Assembly (NCBI GenBank): GCA_002435595.1
Contig: DJBL01000072.1
Location: 705 to 15,530 of the forward strand
DNA length: 14,826 nt
Source of the DNA: Stenotrophomonas maltophilia
Lineage (GTDB): Bacteria; Pseudomonadota; Gammaproteobacteria; Xanthomonadales; Xanthomonadaceae
Direction of reading: 5' to 3'
The position numbers and the translations under genes are program-made. The notes under the pieces were generated by a model. That model saw nothing but the letters and a program-made list of their open reading frames with translations, searched no databases and had not been told where the DNA came from. This document shows, in pieces, positions 6,207-12,787 of the stretch (positions are counted from its first letter, which is position 1; each line of letters starts with the position of its first letter).

Positions 6207-7067
6207 ATGAACAGCGTAGTAAACCGTCGCGCGCTGCGCGCCAGCGCGTTGGCTTTGGCCGTGGGCGTGGTGGTGCTGGCCGGCTGCAAGCGCGACGCCG
6301 ATGACAGCGCGGCGGCACCGGCCACCGGGACGACCGCGCAGCCGACCAACATCGAGGCCCCGGCGGCCAGCACGGCGCCGGTGGAATTGCGCGATGTGAT
6401 CGAGAACACCCCGCAGGCGGTAGTCGGCATCAGCTACCCGGCCGACCTGGCGCGTTACCCGGGCCTGGCCAAGGCGCTGTCGGCGTACGCCACCGCGGCC
6501 CGCAGCGAGTTGCAGCAGGCCGTCGACGGCCTCGGCAACGACAAGCCGAGCATGCCCTACGAGCTGTCGCTGAGCTTTGAGAAGGTGCTGGAGACCCCGC
6601 AGCTGGTGGTGGTCAGCGCCGATGGCAGCCGCTATACCGGCGGCGCCCACGGCGAGCCGCTGGTGGCCCGTTTCGTCTGGCTGCCCGAACAGCAGCAGAT
6701 GCTGACCGCCGACAAGCTGGTGGCCGACGCCAAGGGCTGGAAGGCGATCAGCGACTACATCGGCGACCAGCTTCGCGAGCGCGTGGCCACCCGTCTGAGC
6801 AGTGAAGACATGGACCCGGGCCAGTTGCAGGAGTCGCTGCGCAGTGCCAGCCGGATGATCGCCGACGGCACCGAGCCCAGCGCCGACAACTTCACCCAGT
6901 TCCAGCCGCTGACCGGTACCGACGGCAAGATCAGCGCGGTACGCTTCGTGTTCCCGCCGTACCAGGTCGGGCCGTATTCGGATGGCACGCAGACCGTGGA
7001 TGTGCCGGCCAGCGTGCTGGCACCGCATGTCGGCGCGGCCTACGCGGGGTTGTTCGCCCAGGGCTGA
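6207..7067 (+). CDS. Lipoprotein with DUF4163/DUF3298 (RsiV-like) extracytoplasmic domains
   Basis: A 286-residue predicted lipoprotein. The signal peptide ends in the lipobox LAGC with Cys27; Lys28 after it favours transfer to the outer membrane. An Ala/Thr/Pro linker (about 30-58) leads to a domain with ISYPADLARYPGL. GGAHGEPLVARFVW at 145-158 and the terminal FPPYQVGPYSDGTQTVDVP follow, both hallmarks of DUF3298, the domain of the Bacillus lysozyme sensor RsiV. Unlike RsiV it has no cytoplasmic anti-sigma part. The ATG at 6207 follows AAGGGG; starts at 6177 and 6180 in the same frame are possible and would only lengthen the cytoplasmic head. The cfa gene begins 14 bases after its stop, so they are probably one operon. 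Function, perhaps binding a wall-active protein or glycan, is inference. Confidence 0.85.
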   Translation: MNSVVNRRALRASALALAVGVVVLAGCKRDADDSAAAPATGTTAQPTNIEAPAASTAPVELRDVIENTPQAVVGISYPADLARYPGLAKALSAYATAARSELQQAVDGLGNDKPSMPYELSLSFEKVLETPQLVVVSADGSRYTGGAHGEPLVARFVWLPEQQQMLTADKLVADAKGWKAISDYIGDQLRERVATRLSSEDMDPGQLQESLRSASRMIADGTEPSADNFTQFQPLTGTDGKISAVRFVFPPYQVGPYSDGTQTVDVPASVLAPHVGAAYAGLFAQG

Positions 7068-7081
7068 TCGACGGAGGCGGT

Positions 7082-8200
7082 GTGGACGCGGGACTGCAAC
7101 GACGAGTGACGCTGTTGCTGCACGAGGCGGGCATCACCGTCGACGGTGAACAGCCCCACGACCTCCACGTGCATGACCCGCAGTTCTATACGCGGGTCAT
7201 GGCCCACGGCTCGCTCGGCCTGGGCGAGAGCTACATGGACGGCCAGTGGGACGCCGCTTCGCTGGATGGCTTCCTGCACCAGCTGATGCAGGCCCACCTC
7301 GACGAGCGCGTGCACGGCTGGCGCGAACTGGCCGACGCGCTTAAGGCGCGCCTGTTTAACCTGCAGGCCGGCAGCGGCAGCCTGGAGGTGGGGCGGCGCC
7401 ATTACGACCTGGGCAACGACCTGTACCAGGCCATGCTCGGCCAGCGCCTGGTCTACAGTTGTGGCTACTGGCGCGACGCGTTGGACCTGGACGCGGCGCA
7501 GGAGGCCAAGCTCGACCTGATCTGCCGCAAGCTCGGCTTGCGCCCCGGTCAGCACGTACTGGATATCGGCTGCGGCTGGGGCGAGGCGCTGAAGTTCGCG
7601 GCCGAGCGCTATGGCGTGTCCGGGGTGGGCATCACCATCTCGCAGGAGCAGGCCGACTACGCACGCCAGTTGTGCGCTGGCCTGCCCATCGAGATCCGCC
7701 TGCAGGATTACCACGACGTCGACGAGACCTTCGATGCGATCTTCTCGGTGGGCATGTTCGAACACGTCGGCGACAAGAACTACCGCGGCTACTTCGACAT
7801 GGCGCGGCGCTGCCTGCATCCGCATGGGCTGTTCCTGTTGCATTCGATCGGCAGCAATATCTCCCGGCACCGCACCGACCCGTGGATCGCGCGCTACATC
7901 TTCCCCAATTCGATGTTGCCCTCGGCCGCGCAGATCACCGCCGCGTACGAAGGCCTGTTCGTGCTGGAGGACTGGCACAGCTTCGGCCCGGACTACGACC
8001 GCACCCTGCAGGCGTGGCGGTTGAACGTGGAAAACGCGTGGCCGCAGCTGGACCCGCAGCGCTACGACGAACGCTTCAAGCGCATGTGGCGTTTCTACCT
8101 GGCCGCCTCGATGGCCAGCTTCCGCTGCCGCCACGCGCAGCTGTGGCAGCTGGTGCTGTCGCCCAACGGCGTACCCGGCGGGTATATCGCACCGCGCTGA
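7082..8200 (+). CDS. cfa: Cyclopropane-fatty-acyl-phospholipid synthase (GTG start)
   Basis: A 372-residue SAM-dependent enzyme that adds a methylene bridge across double bonds of unsaturated phospholipid acyl chains at the inner membrane, typically in stationary phase or under acid stress. Visible motifs: YSCGYW at 125-130, the SAM-binding loop VLDIGCGWGE at 159-168, GITISQEQ, and SVGMFEHVGDKNY with Glu227 (E. coli Glu239), His254 (His266) and Tyr305 (Tyr317). The C-terminus FKRMWRFYL...FR.R..QLWQ aligns with E. coli Cfa, but the E. coli Cys354 position is Ser343 here. The GTG start follows GGAGG with a short 4-base gap. The N-terminal residues of this reading look like Cfa, and no closer ATG exists before codon 31. 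It is 14 bases behind the lipoprotein gene. Confidence 0.95.
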   Translation: MDAGLQRRVTLLLHEAGITVDGEQPHDLHVHDPQFYTRVMAHGSLGLGESYMDGQWDAASLDGFLHQLMQAHLDERVHGWRELADALKARLFNLQAGSGSLEVGRRHYDLGNDLYQAMLGQRLVYSCGYWRDALDLDAAQEAKLDLICRKLGLRPGQHVLDIGCGWGEALKFAAERYGVSGVGITISQEQADYARQLCAGLPIEIRLQDYHDVDETFDAIFSVGMFEHVGDKNYRGYFDMARRCLHPHGLFLLHSIGSNISRHRTDPWIARYIFPNSMLPSAAQITAAYEGLFVLEDWHSFGPDYDRTLQAWRLNVENAWPQLDPQRYDERFKRMWRFYLAASMASFRCRHAQLWQLVLSPNGVPGGYIAPR

Positions 8201-8500
8201 GGCAACAGCCACCGGTCCGCCTCCCGGGCGTCTCCGCGTAGCGCCACGCCATGCGTGGCGGAGCGCAGCCAACCCACATGCGCGGCAATGACCTGCGGCA
8301 GCGAGCGCCAGCGCGTCTCCCTGCATTCGCCGCAGACAGCGATCAGATCCCTGCGCTCGGCGCAGCTGAGGCCGCACACCGAAGCGTGCAGGCTGACCAT
8401 CGAACAGGCCTGGGCCGAGCCGGGCTCGAGCCACTACGCTGAAAATTCACGCGCGCCCACGGGCAGGGAAGGCATGCCTTGCAGCCCGCCTGCCACCCAC
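8201..8500. other. Intergenic region with one SMAG repeat, no gene seen
   Basis: 300 bases between cfa (plus) and the small exported-protein gene (minus), so both ends are transcript 3' ends. Apart from the SMAG copy at 8238-8260 I see no U-tailed terminator and no gene. A very long plus-strand open frame beginning at 8255 crosses into the M3 peptidase gene and is an antisense shadow. Confidence 0.6.
8238..8260 (+). repeat. SMAG/GTAG-type REP, copy 3
   Basis: GTAG at 8238-8241, then arms CGCCACGC (8242-8249) and GCGTGGCG (8253-8260) around CAT. It is the same subfamily as the copies at 51 and 97, in the plus orientation, 37 bases beyond the cfa stop. It may protect the cfa mRNA 3' end. Confidence 0.8.
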
Positions 8501-8836
8501 TCAACCGCCCGCTGCCATCGCTTGCTGGCAGTAGGCCCGCAGTTCCTGCGTCATCGGCATCGTCTTGCCCCCTTCCAGGGCCTCGGTATAGACCACGTCC
8601 AGATCCACTTTGGACATGTCCGGGTCCTGCTCCAGCAGGTGACTTTCCAGCGAGTCCAGCGCTTCGCGCACCACCTGGTCCCAGTCGTTGCCAAACTCAC
8701 CGCGGCAGGCCACGGCCTTGGCGACCGATTCCTGCAGCATCGCGGTGGTGTCGCGCGTCTGTGCCGACGCCATGGGGGTGAGGGCCAATGCAAGCAGGCT
8801 GCTGGCAAGAAGCACCTTGATGCGCTGAAGGTTCAT
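8501..8836 (-). CDS. Small exported protein of unknown function (111 aa)
   Basis: I do not recognise the family. Residues 1-25 are a standard Sec signal peptide (Arg/Lys head, LLASSLLALAL core, ASA before Gln26). The mature part of about 86 residues is acidic and mostly helical-looking, and holds exactly two Cys (44 and 103), likely a disulphide in the periplasm. Sequence such as ESVAKAVACRGEFGNDWDQVVREALDSLE looks like a helical domain with no enzymatic motif. The ATG has a modest GGGAA ribosome site upstream. It is downstream of the M3 peptidase gene on the same strand, but the strong peptidase gene terminator lies upstream of this gene's stretch only in the sense that transcription reaches it first, so it likely has its own promoter. 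Confidence 0.78.
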   Translation of the reverse strand: MNLQRIKVLLASSLLALALTPMASAQTRDTTAMLQESVAKAVACRGEFGNDWDQVVREALDSLESHLLEQDPDMSKVDLDVVYTEALEGGKTMPMTQELRAYCQQAMAAGG

Positions 8837-8934
8837 ATCCGTTCCCTGGGGTTGAAGAAGCTGGCCTCATCATGCCTTTCCAGCGGCGCTCGCGCCAGAT
8901 ACGGGCGGCAGTGTCGAACGGTCGATGCGCGGCC

Positions 8935-8966
8935 ACAAAAAAGGCCGCCCGGTTTCCCGGGCGGCC
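8935..8966 (-). terminator. Rho-independent terminator after the M3 peptidase gene
   Basis: Perfect 10-bp GC-rich stem (8943-8952 with 8957-8966) and 4-base loop. On the minus strand it is followed by six T residues at 8937-8942. It is 33 bases past the peptidase stop and 99 bases before the next minus-strand gene, so that gene should be transcribed separately. Confidence 0.93.
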
Positions 8967-8998
8967 TCCATGGAACAGCGCATCGCTGCACCGGATGC

Positions 8999-11167
8999 TT
9001 ACTTCTTGCTGTCACCGGAGGTCAGGCCACGCTTCTCCAGCAGCGGCTCGATCTGCGGCTCATGACCGGCGAAGGTGCGGAACAGTTCCATCGCATCCAC
9101 GCTGCCGCCCTTGGACAGCAGGGTCTGGCGGAAATGGTCGCCGTTCTTGCGGCTCAGGCCGCCGTTCTCGCGGAACCACTTCTGGGTGTTGGCATCCAGC
9201 ACCTCCGACCAGATGTAGGCGTAGTAGCCGGCCGAGTAGCCGCCCATGATGTGGCTGAAGTACGGGGTCTTGTAGCGCGGCGGGACCGGCGCGTAGTAGA
9301 TGCCGTCCTTCTCCAGCGCGGCGCGTTCGAAGGCCATCACATCCTTGGCGGCCGGGACCTGGTCCGGACCGATCTGGTGCCAGCGCTGGTCCAGCATGGC
9401 CGCACCGAGGTACTCGGTGGTGGCAAAGCCCTGGTTGAACTTGGCCGCGGCGATCACCTTGTCCAGCAGTGCCTGGGGCATGGCGGTGCCGTTCTGGTAG
9501 TGCTTGGCGTAGTTCTTCAGGATGGCCGGGTTGTCCGACCACATTTCATTGACCTGCGAAGGGAACTCGACGAAGTCGCGCGGCACGGCGGTGCCGGAGA
9601 AGTACGGGTACTTCACGTTGGAGAACATGCCGTGCAGGGCGTGGCCGAACTCGTGGAAGGTGGTGGTCACTTCATCCCAGGTCAGCAGCGAGGGCTGGCC
9701 GGCCGGCGGCTTGGGGATGTTGAGGTGGTTGGCCACCACCGGCTTGAAGCCGGTCAGCGCGGACTGCGACACGTACGCGTTCATCCACGCACCGCCGCGC
9801 TTGGAGGCGCGTGCGTAGGGGTCGAAGATGAAGATCGCCAGCTGGCTGCCGTCGGCGTCGAACACGTCATAGACGGTGACGTCCTCGTGGTAGACCGGCA
9901 GGTCGGTGCGCTGCTTGAAGGTCAGGCCGTATTCCTGGTTGGCGGCGAAGAACACGCCGTTTTCCAGTACGTTCTTCAGCTCGAAATACGGCTTGAGCTG
10001 GGATTCGTCGAAGTTGTACTTGGCCTGGCGCACCTTCTCGCTGTAGAAGGCCCAGTCCCACGCTTCCAGCTGGAAGGTCGGCTTGCCGGCGGCCTTCTGT
10101 TCCTTGTCGATCATCGCCTGCAGGTCGGCGGCTTCGCGCTTGGCGTTGGCGACGGCGGCCGGGGCGAGCTGGCCGAGCATGGCGTTGACCGCTTCGGGGG
10201 TCTTGGCGGTCTGGTTGGTCAGGTTGTAGGCGGCGAAGTTGGCAAAGCCCATCAGCTTGGCCTTGTCGGCGCGCAGCTGCATGATGCGCGAGACCAGCGC
10301 GGTGTTGTCGAACTCACCGCCGCGGCTGCCGCGGGTGATCGAGGCTTCGTAGATCTTCTGGCGCAGCGCGCGGTTGCGCAGGTTGGTCAGCGGCGGCTGG
10401 CCGGTGGTGTTGAGCAGCGCGATGACGTACTTGCCGTCCAGCTTGCGGGCCTTGGCCGCTTCGGCGGCAGCGGCGATCTGCTCCTCGGACAGTCCGTCGA
10501 GCTGCTTGACGTCGTCCACGACCACGGCCGAGGCGTTCACTTCGTTCTGCACGTTCTGGCTGAACTTGGTGCCCAGGTTGGCCAGCTCGGCGTTCATCGC
10601 CTTGAGCTTGGTCTTGTCCGCCTCGTTGAGCTTGGCGCCCGCGCGGACGTAGCTGTCGTAGTACTTCTCGACCAGGCGCACGCCTTCGGCGTCGAGGCCG
10701 AGCTGGGTGCGGGTGTCGTACAGGGCCTGGATGCGGGCGAACAGCTTGCCGTTGAGGGCGATGGCGTCGCTGTGCGCGGCGAACCTGGCCGAGTAGTCGG
10801 CCTGCAGCTTCTTGCGCGCGTCGTTGGTGTCGGCACCGACCAGGCTGAAGAACACAGTGGTGGCGCGGTCCAGGGTGTCACCGCTCTTTTCCAGGGCGAT
10901 GAGGGTGTTGTCGAAGGTCGGCTTGGCCTTGTTGTTGGCGATCGCGTCCACTTCCTTCAGCTGCTGCGCCATGCCGGCGTCGAAGGCCGGGGCGAAGTCG
11001 CTGTCCTTGATCTTGTCGAACTGCGGGTAGTGCAGCGGCAGCGGGCTGTCGGCGAAGAACGGGTTGGCCTGCTGGGCGGCGGCGGCGGGGGCGGCGGCAA
11101 CAGCGGAATAAGCGGGCAGGGCAAGGCCGAGGGTCACGGCGACGGCAAGGGCAAGACGGGTGGTCAA
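8999..11167 (-). CDS. Exported M3-family zinc peptidase, dipeptidyl carboxypeptidase (Dcp) type, TTG start
   Basis: A 722-residue metallopeptidase of family M3, close to Dcp, which removes C-terminal dipeptides from oligopeptides. Zinc site: HEFGH at 505-509 (His505, Glu506, His509) and Glu534 in FVEFPSQVNE, 29 residues from the first His as in E. coli Dcp. Later conserved parts include FATTEYLGAAMLDQRWH and YFSHIMGGYSAGYYAYIWSEV, which shape the substrate groove. Unlike cytoplasmic E. coli Dcp it begins with a signal peptide (residues 1 to about 25, Ala-rich), so it should be periplasmic or secreted. The start codon is TTG at 11167, with GGAG 8 bases upstream; no ATG would preserve the signal peptide. 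It may work on peptides before uptake by the POT transporter, an inference. Confidence 0.93.
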   Translation of the reverse strand: MTTRLALAVAVTLGLALPAYSAVAAAPAAAAQQANPFFADSPLPLHYPQFDKIKDSDFAPAFDAGMAQQLKEVDAIANNKAKPTFDNTLIALEKSGDTLDRATTVFFSLVGADTNDARKKLQADYSARFAAHSDAIALNGKLFARIQALYDTRTQLGLDAEGVRLVEKYYDSYVRAGAKLNEADKTKLKAMNAELANLGTKFSQNVQNEVNASAVVVDDVKQLDGLSEEQIAAAAEAAKARKLDGKYVIALLNTTGQPPLTNLRNRALRQKIYEASITRGSRGGEFDNTALVSRIMQLRADKAKLMGFANFAAYNLTNQTAKTPEAVNAMLGQLAPAAVANAKREAADLQAMIDKEQKAAGKPTFQLEAWDWAFYSEKVRQAKYNFDESQLKPYFELKNVLENGVFFAANQEYGLTFKQRTDLPVYHEDVTVYDVFDADGSQLAIFIFDPYARASKRGGAWMNAYVSQSALTGFKPVVANHLNIPKPPAGQPSLLTWDEVTTTFHEFGHALHGMFSNVKYPYFSGTAVPRDFVEFPSQVNEMWSDNPAILKNYAKHYQNGTAMPQALLDKVIAAAKFNQGFATTEYLGAAMLDQRWHQIGPDQVPAAKDVMAFERAALEKDGIYYAPVPPRYKTPYFSHIMGGYSAGYYAYIWSEVLDANTQKWFRENGGLSRKNGDHFRQTLLSKGGSVDAMELFRTFAGHEPQIEPLLEKRGLTSGDSKK

Positions 11168-11332
11168 GGGGAATTCTCCGGTCAGACAAGTGCCCGAGGG
11201 TAACCTGCGGTGATGGCGCCGGGCTTGTGTCGAAAGGCATGTTGCCCGCGCGCTGGCGTATCGCCGAGACCCCTTGACCCGGTCTGCCGGGCCTCGGCGC
11301 TAAGATGCGCCTCTACCGCCGGAGCCCTCGCC

Positions 11333-11818
11333 ATGACCACTGCCTTCGATTTTTCCTACGTCGACCTCGCCGGCGAGCCCCAGGCCCTGGAGCAGTACCA
11401 CGACCAGGTCCTGCTGCTGGTCAACGTGGCGAGCAAGTGCGGGTTCACCCCGCAGTACGAGGGGCTGGAGGCACTGTGGCGCGAGTTCGGGCCGCAGGGG
11501 CTGGTGGTGATCGGCTTCCCCTGCGACCAGTTCGGCCACCAGGAGCCGGGCGACGCCGAGGAGATCCGCGCGTTCTGTTCGCTGACCTACGCGGTGGATT
11601 TCCCGCTGTCGGAGAAGATCGAGGTCAACGGCGAGGGTGCCCACCCGCTGTGGCAGTGGCTCAAGGCGGAAAAGTCCGGGCTGCTGGGCACGCGTGGGAT
11701 CAAGTGGAACTTCAGCAAGTTCCTGATCGGCCGCGACGGCCAGGTACTGCAGCGCTACGCGCCCACCGACAAGCCCGCATCGCTGCGCGGTGACATCCAG
11801 GCCGCACTGGCCCGGTAG
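11333..11818 (+). CDS. Glutathione peroxidase family peroxidase (Cys type)
   Basis: A 161-residue thiol peroxidase of the glutathione peroxidase family that reduces hydrogen peroxide and organic hydroperoxides, presumably in the cytoplasm as there is no signal peptide. The catalytic tetrad is readable: Cys36 in VASKCGFTPQY, Gln70 in GHQEPG, and Trp125-Asn126 in KWNFSKF. Cys82 lies near where thioredoxin-dependent members have the resolving Cys, so thioredoxin may be the true reductant. Start at 11333 is supported by CGGAG 8 bases upstream. It is divergent from the M3 peptidase gene, with a 165-base shared region; a TTGACC (11274) and TAAGAT (11301) are there but 21 bases apart, too far for a good promoter. 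Its stop TAG lies inside the GTAG of a SMAG repeat. Confidence 0.93.
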   Translation: MTTAFDFSYVDLAGEPQALEQYHDQVLLLVNVASKCGFTPQYEGLEALWREFGPQGLVVIGFPCDQFGHQEPGDAEEIRAFCSLTYAVDFPLSEKIEVNGEGAHPLWQWLKAEKSGLLGTRGIKWNFSKFLIGRDGQVLQRYAPTDKPASLRGDIQAALAR

Positions 11819-11836
11819 CGCCGGCCACGGGCCGGC
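11815..11836 (+). repeat. SMAG/GTAG-type REP, copy 4 (GCCGGCC subfamily)
   Basis: GTAG at 11815-11818, then arms GCCGGCC (11820-11826) and GGCCGGC (11830-11836) around ACG. The TAG of the head is the stop codon of the glutathione peroxidase gene. It faces an inverted copy at 11864. Confidence 0.8.
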
Positions 11837-11863
11837 TCCCTGAACGCCATGGATGGGGACGCG

Positions 11864-11886
11864 GCCACGCATGGCGTGGCGCTGCG
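11864..11886 (-). repeat. SMAG-type REP, copy 5, degenerate head
   Basis: Arms GCCACGC (11864-11870) and GCGTGGC (11874-11880) around ATG. The head on the minus strand is GCAG rather than GTAG. With the copy at 11815 it makes an inverted pair with both heads outward. It lies 26 bases beyond the fpr stop, between convergent genes, and may be the 3' end of both transcripts. Confidence 0.7.
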
Positions 11887-11912
11887 GGACGTACGCGCCG
11901 GCGGTGGCCGGG

Positions 11913-12692
11913 TTACTTCTCGACGAAGGCGCGCTCGAACACGTAATGGCCCGGGGTGCCGATGCGCGGCGAGGTCTGGAAGCCACGGCTGTCCAGCACG
12001 GTGCGCAGGTCGGCCAGCATCTGCGGGCTGCCGCAGATCATGGCGCGGTCGTTCTCCGGGTCCAGCGGCGGCAGGCCCAGGGTCTTCTGCATTTCGCCGC
12101 TTTCCATCAGCGAGGTCAGCCGGCCCTGGTTGGGGAACGCCTCACGGGTGACGGCCGGGTAATACAGCAGCTTGTCGCCGATCATCTCGCCGAGGAATTC
12201 GTGCTCGCGCAGTTCCTTCTCGAACAGCTCGCGGTAGGCCAGGTCCTTTTCGTAACGCACGCCGTGGGTGAGGATCACCTTGTCGAAGCGTTCGTAGGTT
12301 TCCGGGTCCTTGATCACCGACAGCCACGGCGCCAGGCCGGTGCCGGTGCCCAGCAGGTACAGGTGCTTGCCCGGGTGCAGGTCGCTGATCAGCAGGGTAC
12401 CGGTGGGCTTCTTGCCGACCAGCACCTTGTCGCCCGGCTGGATGTGCTGCAGGCGCGAGGTCAGCGGGCCGTCCTGGACCTTGATGCTGAAGAACTCCAG
12501 GTTCTCTTCCCAGTTGGCACTGGCAATGGAGTACGCGCGCAGCAGCGGGCGCGTCTCGGTCTCCAGGCCGATCATCACGAACTGGCCGTTCTCGAAGCGG
12601 AAGCCGCTGTCGCGGGTCGTGGTGAAGCTGAAGTAGGCGTCGGTCCAGTGACGGACCTCAAGCACCGTTTCGGCGCCGAAAGCGGAAGACAT
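11913..12692 (-). CDS. fpr: Ferredoxin-NADP reductase, bacterial Fpr type
   Basis: A 259-residue FAD enzyme moving electrons between NADPH and ferredoxin or flavodoxin in the cytoplasm; in Pseudomonas Fpr also supplies electrons, through Bfd, to release iron from bacterioferritin. The FAD-binding RAYSIAS is at 52-58, the NADP-binding GTGTGLAPW near 115-123, and MICGSP near 218-223. The C-terminus ends AFVEK, typical of the short bacterial subclass. Length is normal. The ATG at 12692 has no clear Shine-Dalgarno sequence, but the protein then starts like known Fprs. A Fur-box-like palindrome lies 45-63 bases upstream, so iron control is plausible. It is downstream of the ABC transporter gene on the same strand, with a 95-base gap, so it may have its own promoter. 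Confidence 0.95.
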   Translation of the reverse strand: MSSAFGAETVLEVRHWTDAYFSFTTTRDSGFRFENGQFVMIGLETETRPLLRAYSIASANWEENLEFFSIKVQDGPLTSRLQHIQPGDKVLVGKKPTGTLLISDLHPGKHLYLLGTGTGLAPWLSVIKDPETYERFDKVILTHGVRYEKDLAYRELFEKELREHEFLGEMIGDKLLYYPAVTREAFPNQGRLTSLMESGEMQKTLGLPPLDPENDRAMICGSPQMLADLRTVLDSRGFQTSPRIGTPGHYVFERAFVEK

Positions 12693-12727
12693 GGGGGTGG
12701 GGGTCTGATCTGAGTTGTCCCGCCCAG

Positions 12728-12755
12728 TTTATCTCAAATGAGATAAATTCTCATT
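12728..12755 (-). promoter_or_regulatory. Fur-box-like operator upstream of fpr
   Basis: An AT-rich island in GC-rich DNA holds two overlapping palindromes. TTTATCTCA (12728-12736) and TGAGATAAA (12739-12747) form a perfect 9-bp inverted repeat with a 2-base gap. The 19-mer AATGAGATAAATTCTCATT (12737-12755) differs at only two positions from AATGAGAATNATTCTCATT, a Fur-type consensus form I know from related bacteria. The position, 36-63 bases before the fpr start, fits an operator over the promoter. Seen directly: the palindromes. Inference: Fur binding. Confidence 0.6.
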
Positions 12756-12787
12756 GACTGGCCGGGAAGCCTTGTGGATCGGGGGGT

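Noticed and set aside
5808..7028. A 406-codon minus-strand open frame.
   Set aside because: Antisense to both the GNAT-like and lipoprotein genes, crossing their boundary; low-complexity composition.
7040..8434. A 464-codon minus-strand open frame.
   Set aside because: Antisense to cfa, with no recognisable domain and no ribosome site.
8255..11203. A 982-codon plus-strand open frame.
   Set aside because: It runs antisense over the M3 peptidase gene, which has a complete zinc motif. Its product is a His/Val/Leu-rich composition typical of a shadow frame in GC-rich DNA.
11274..11306. Promoter TTGACC and TAAGAT for the glutathione peroxidase gene.
   Set aside because: The two hexamers are 21 bases apart, beyond the usual 16-19, so I do not list it as a feature.
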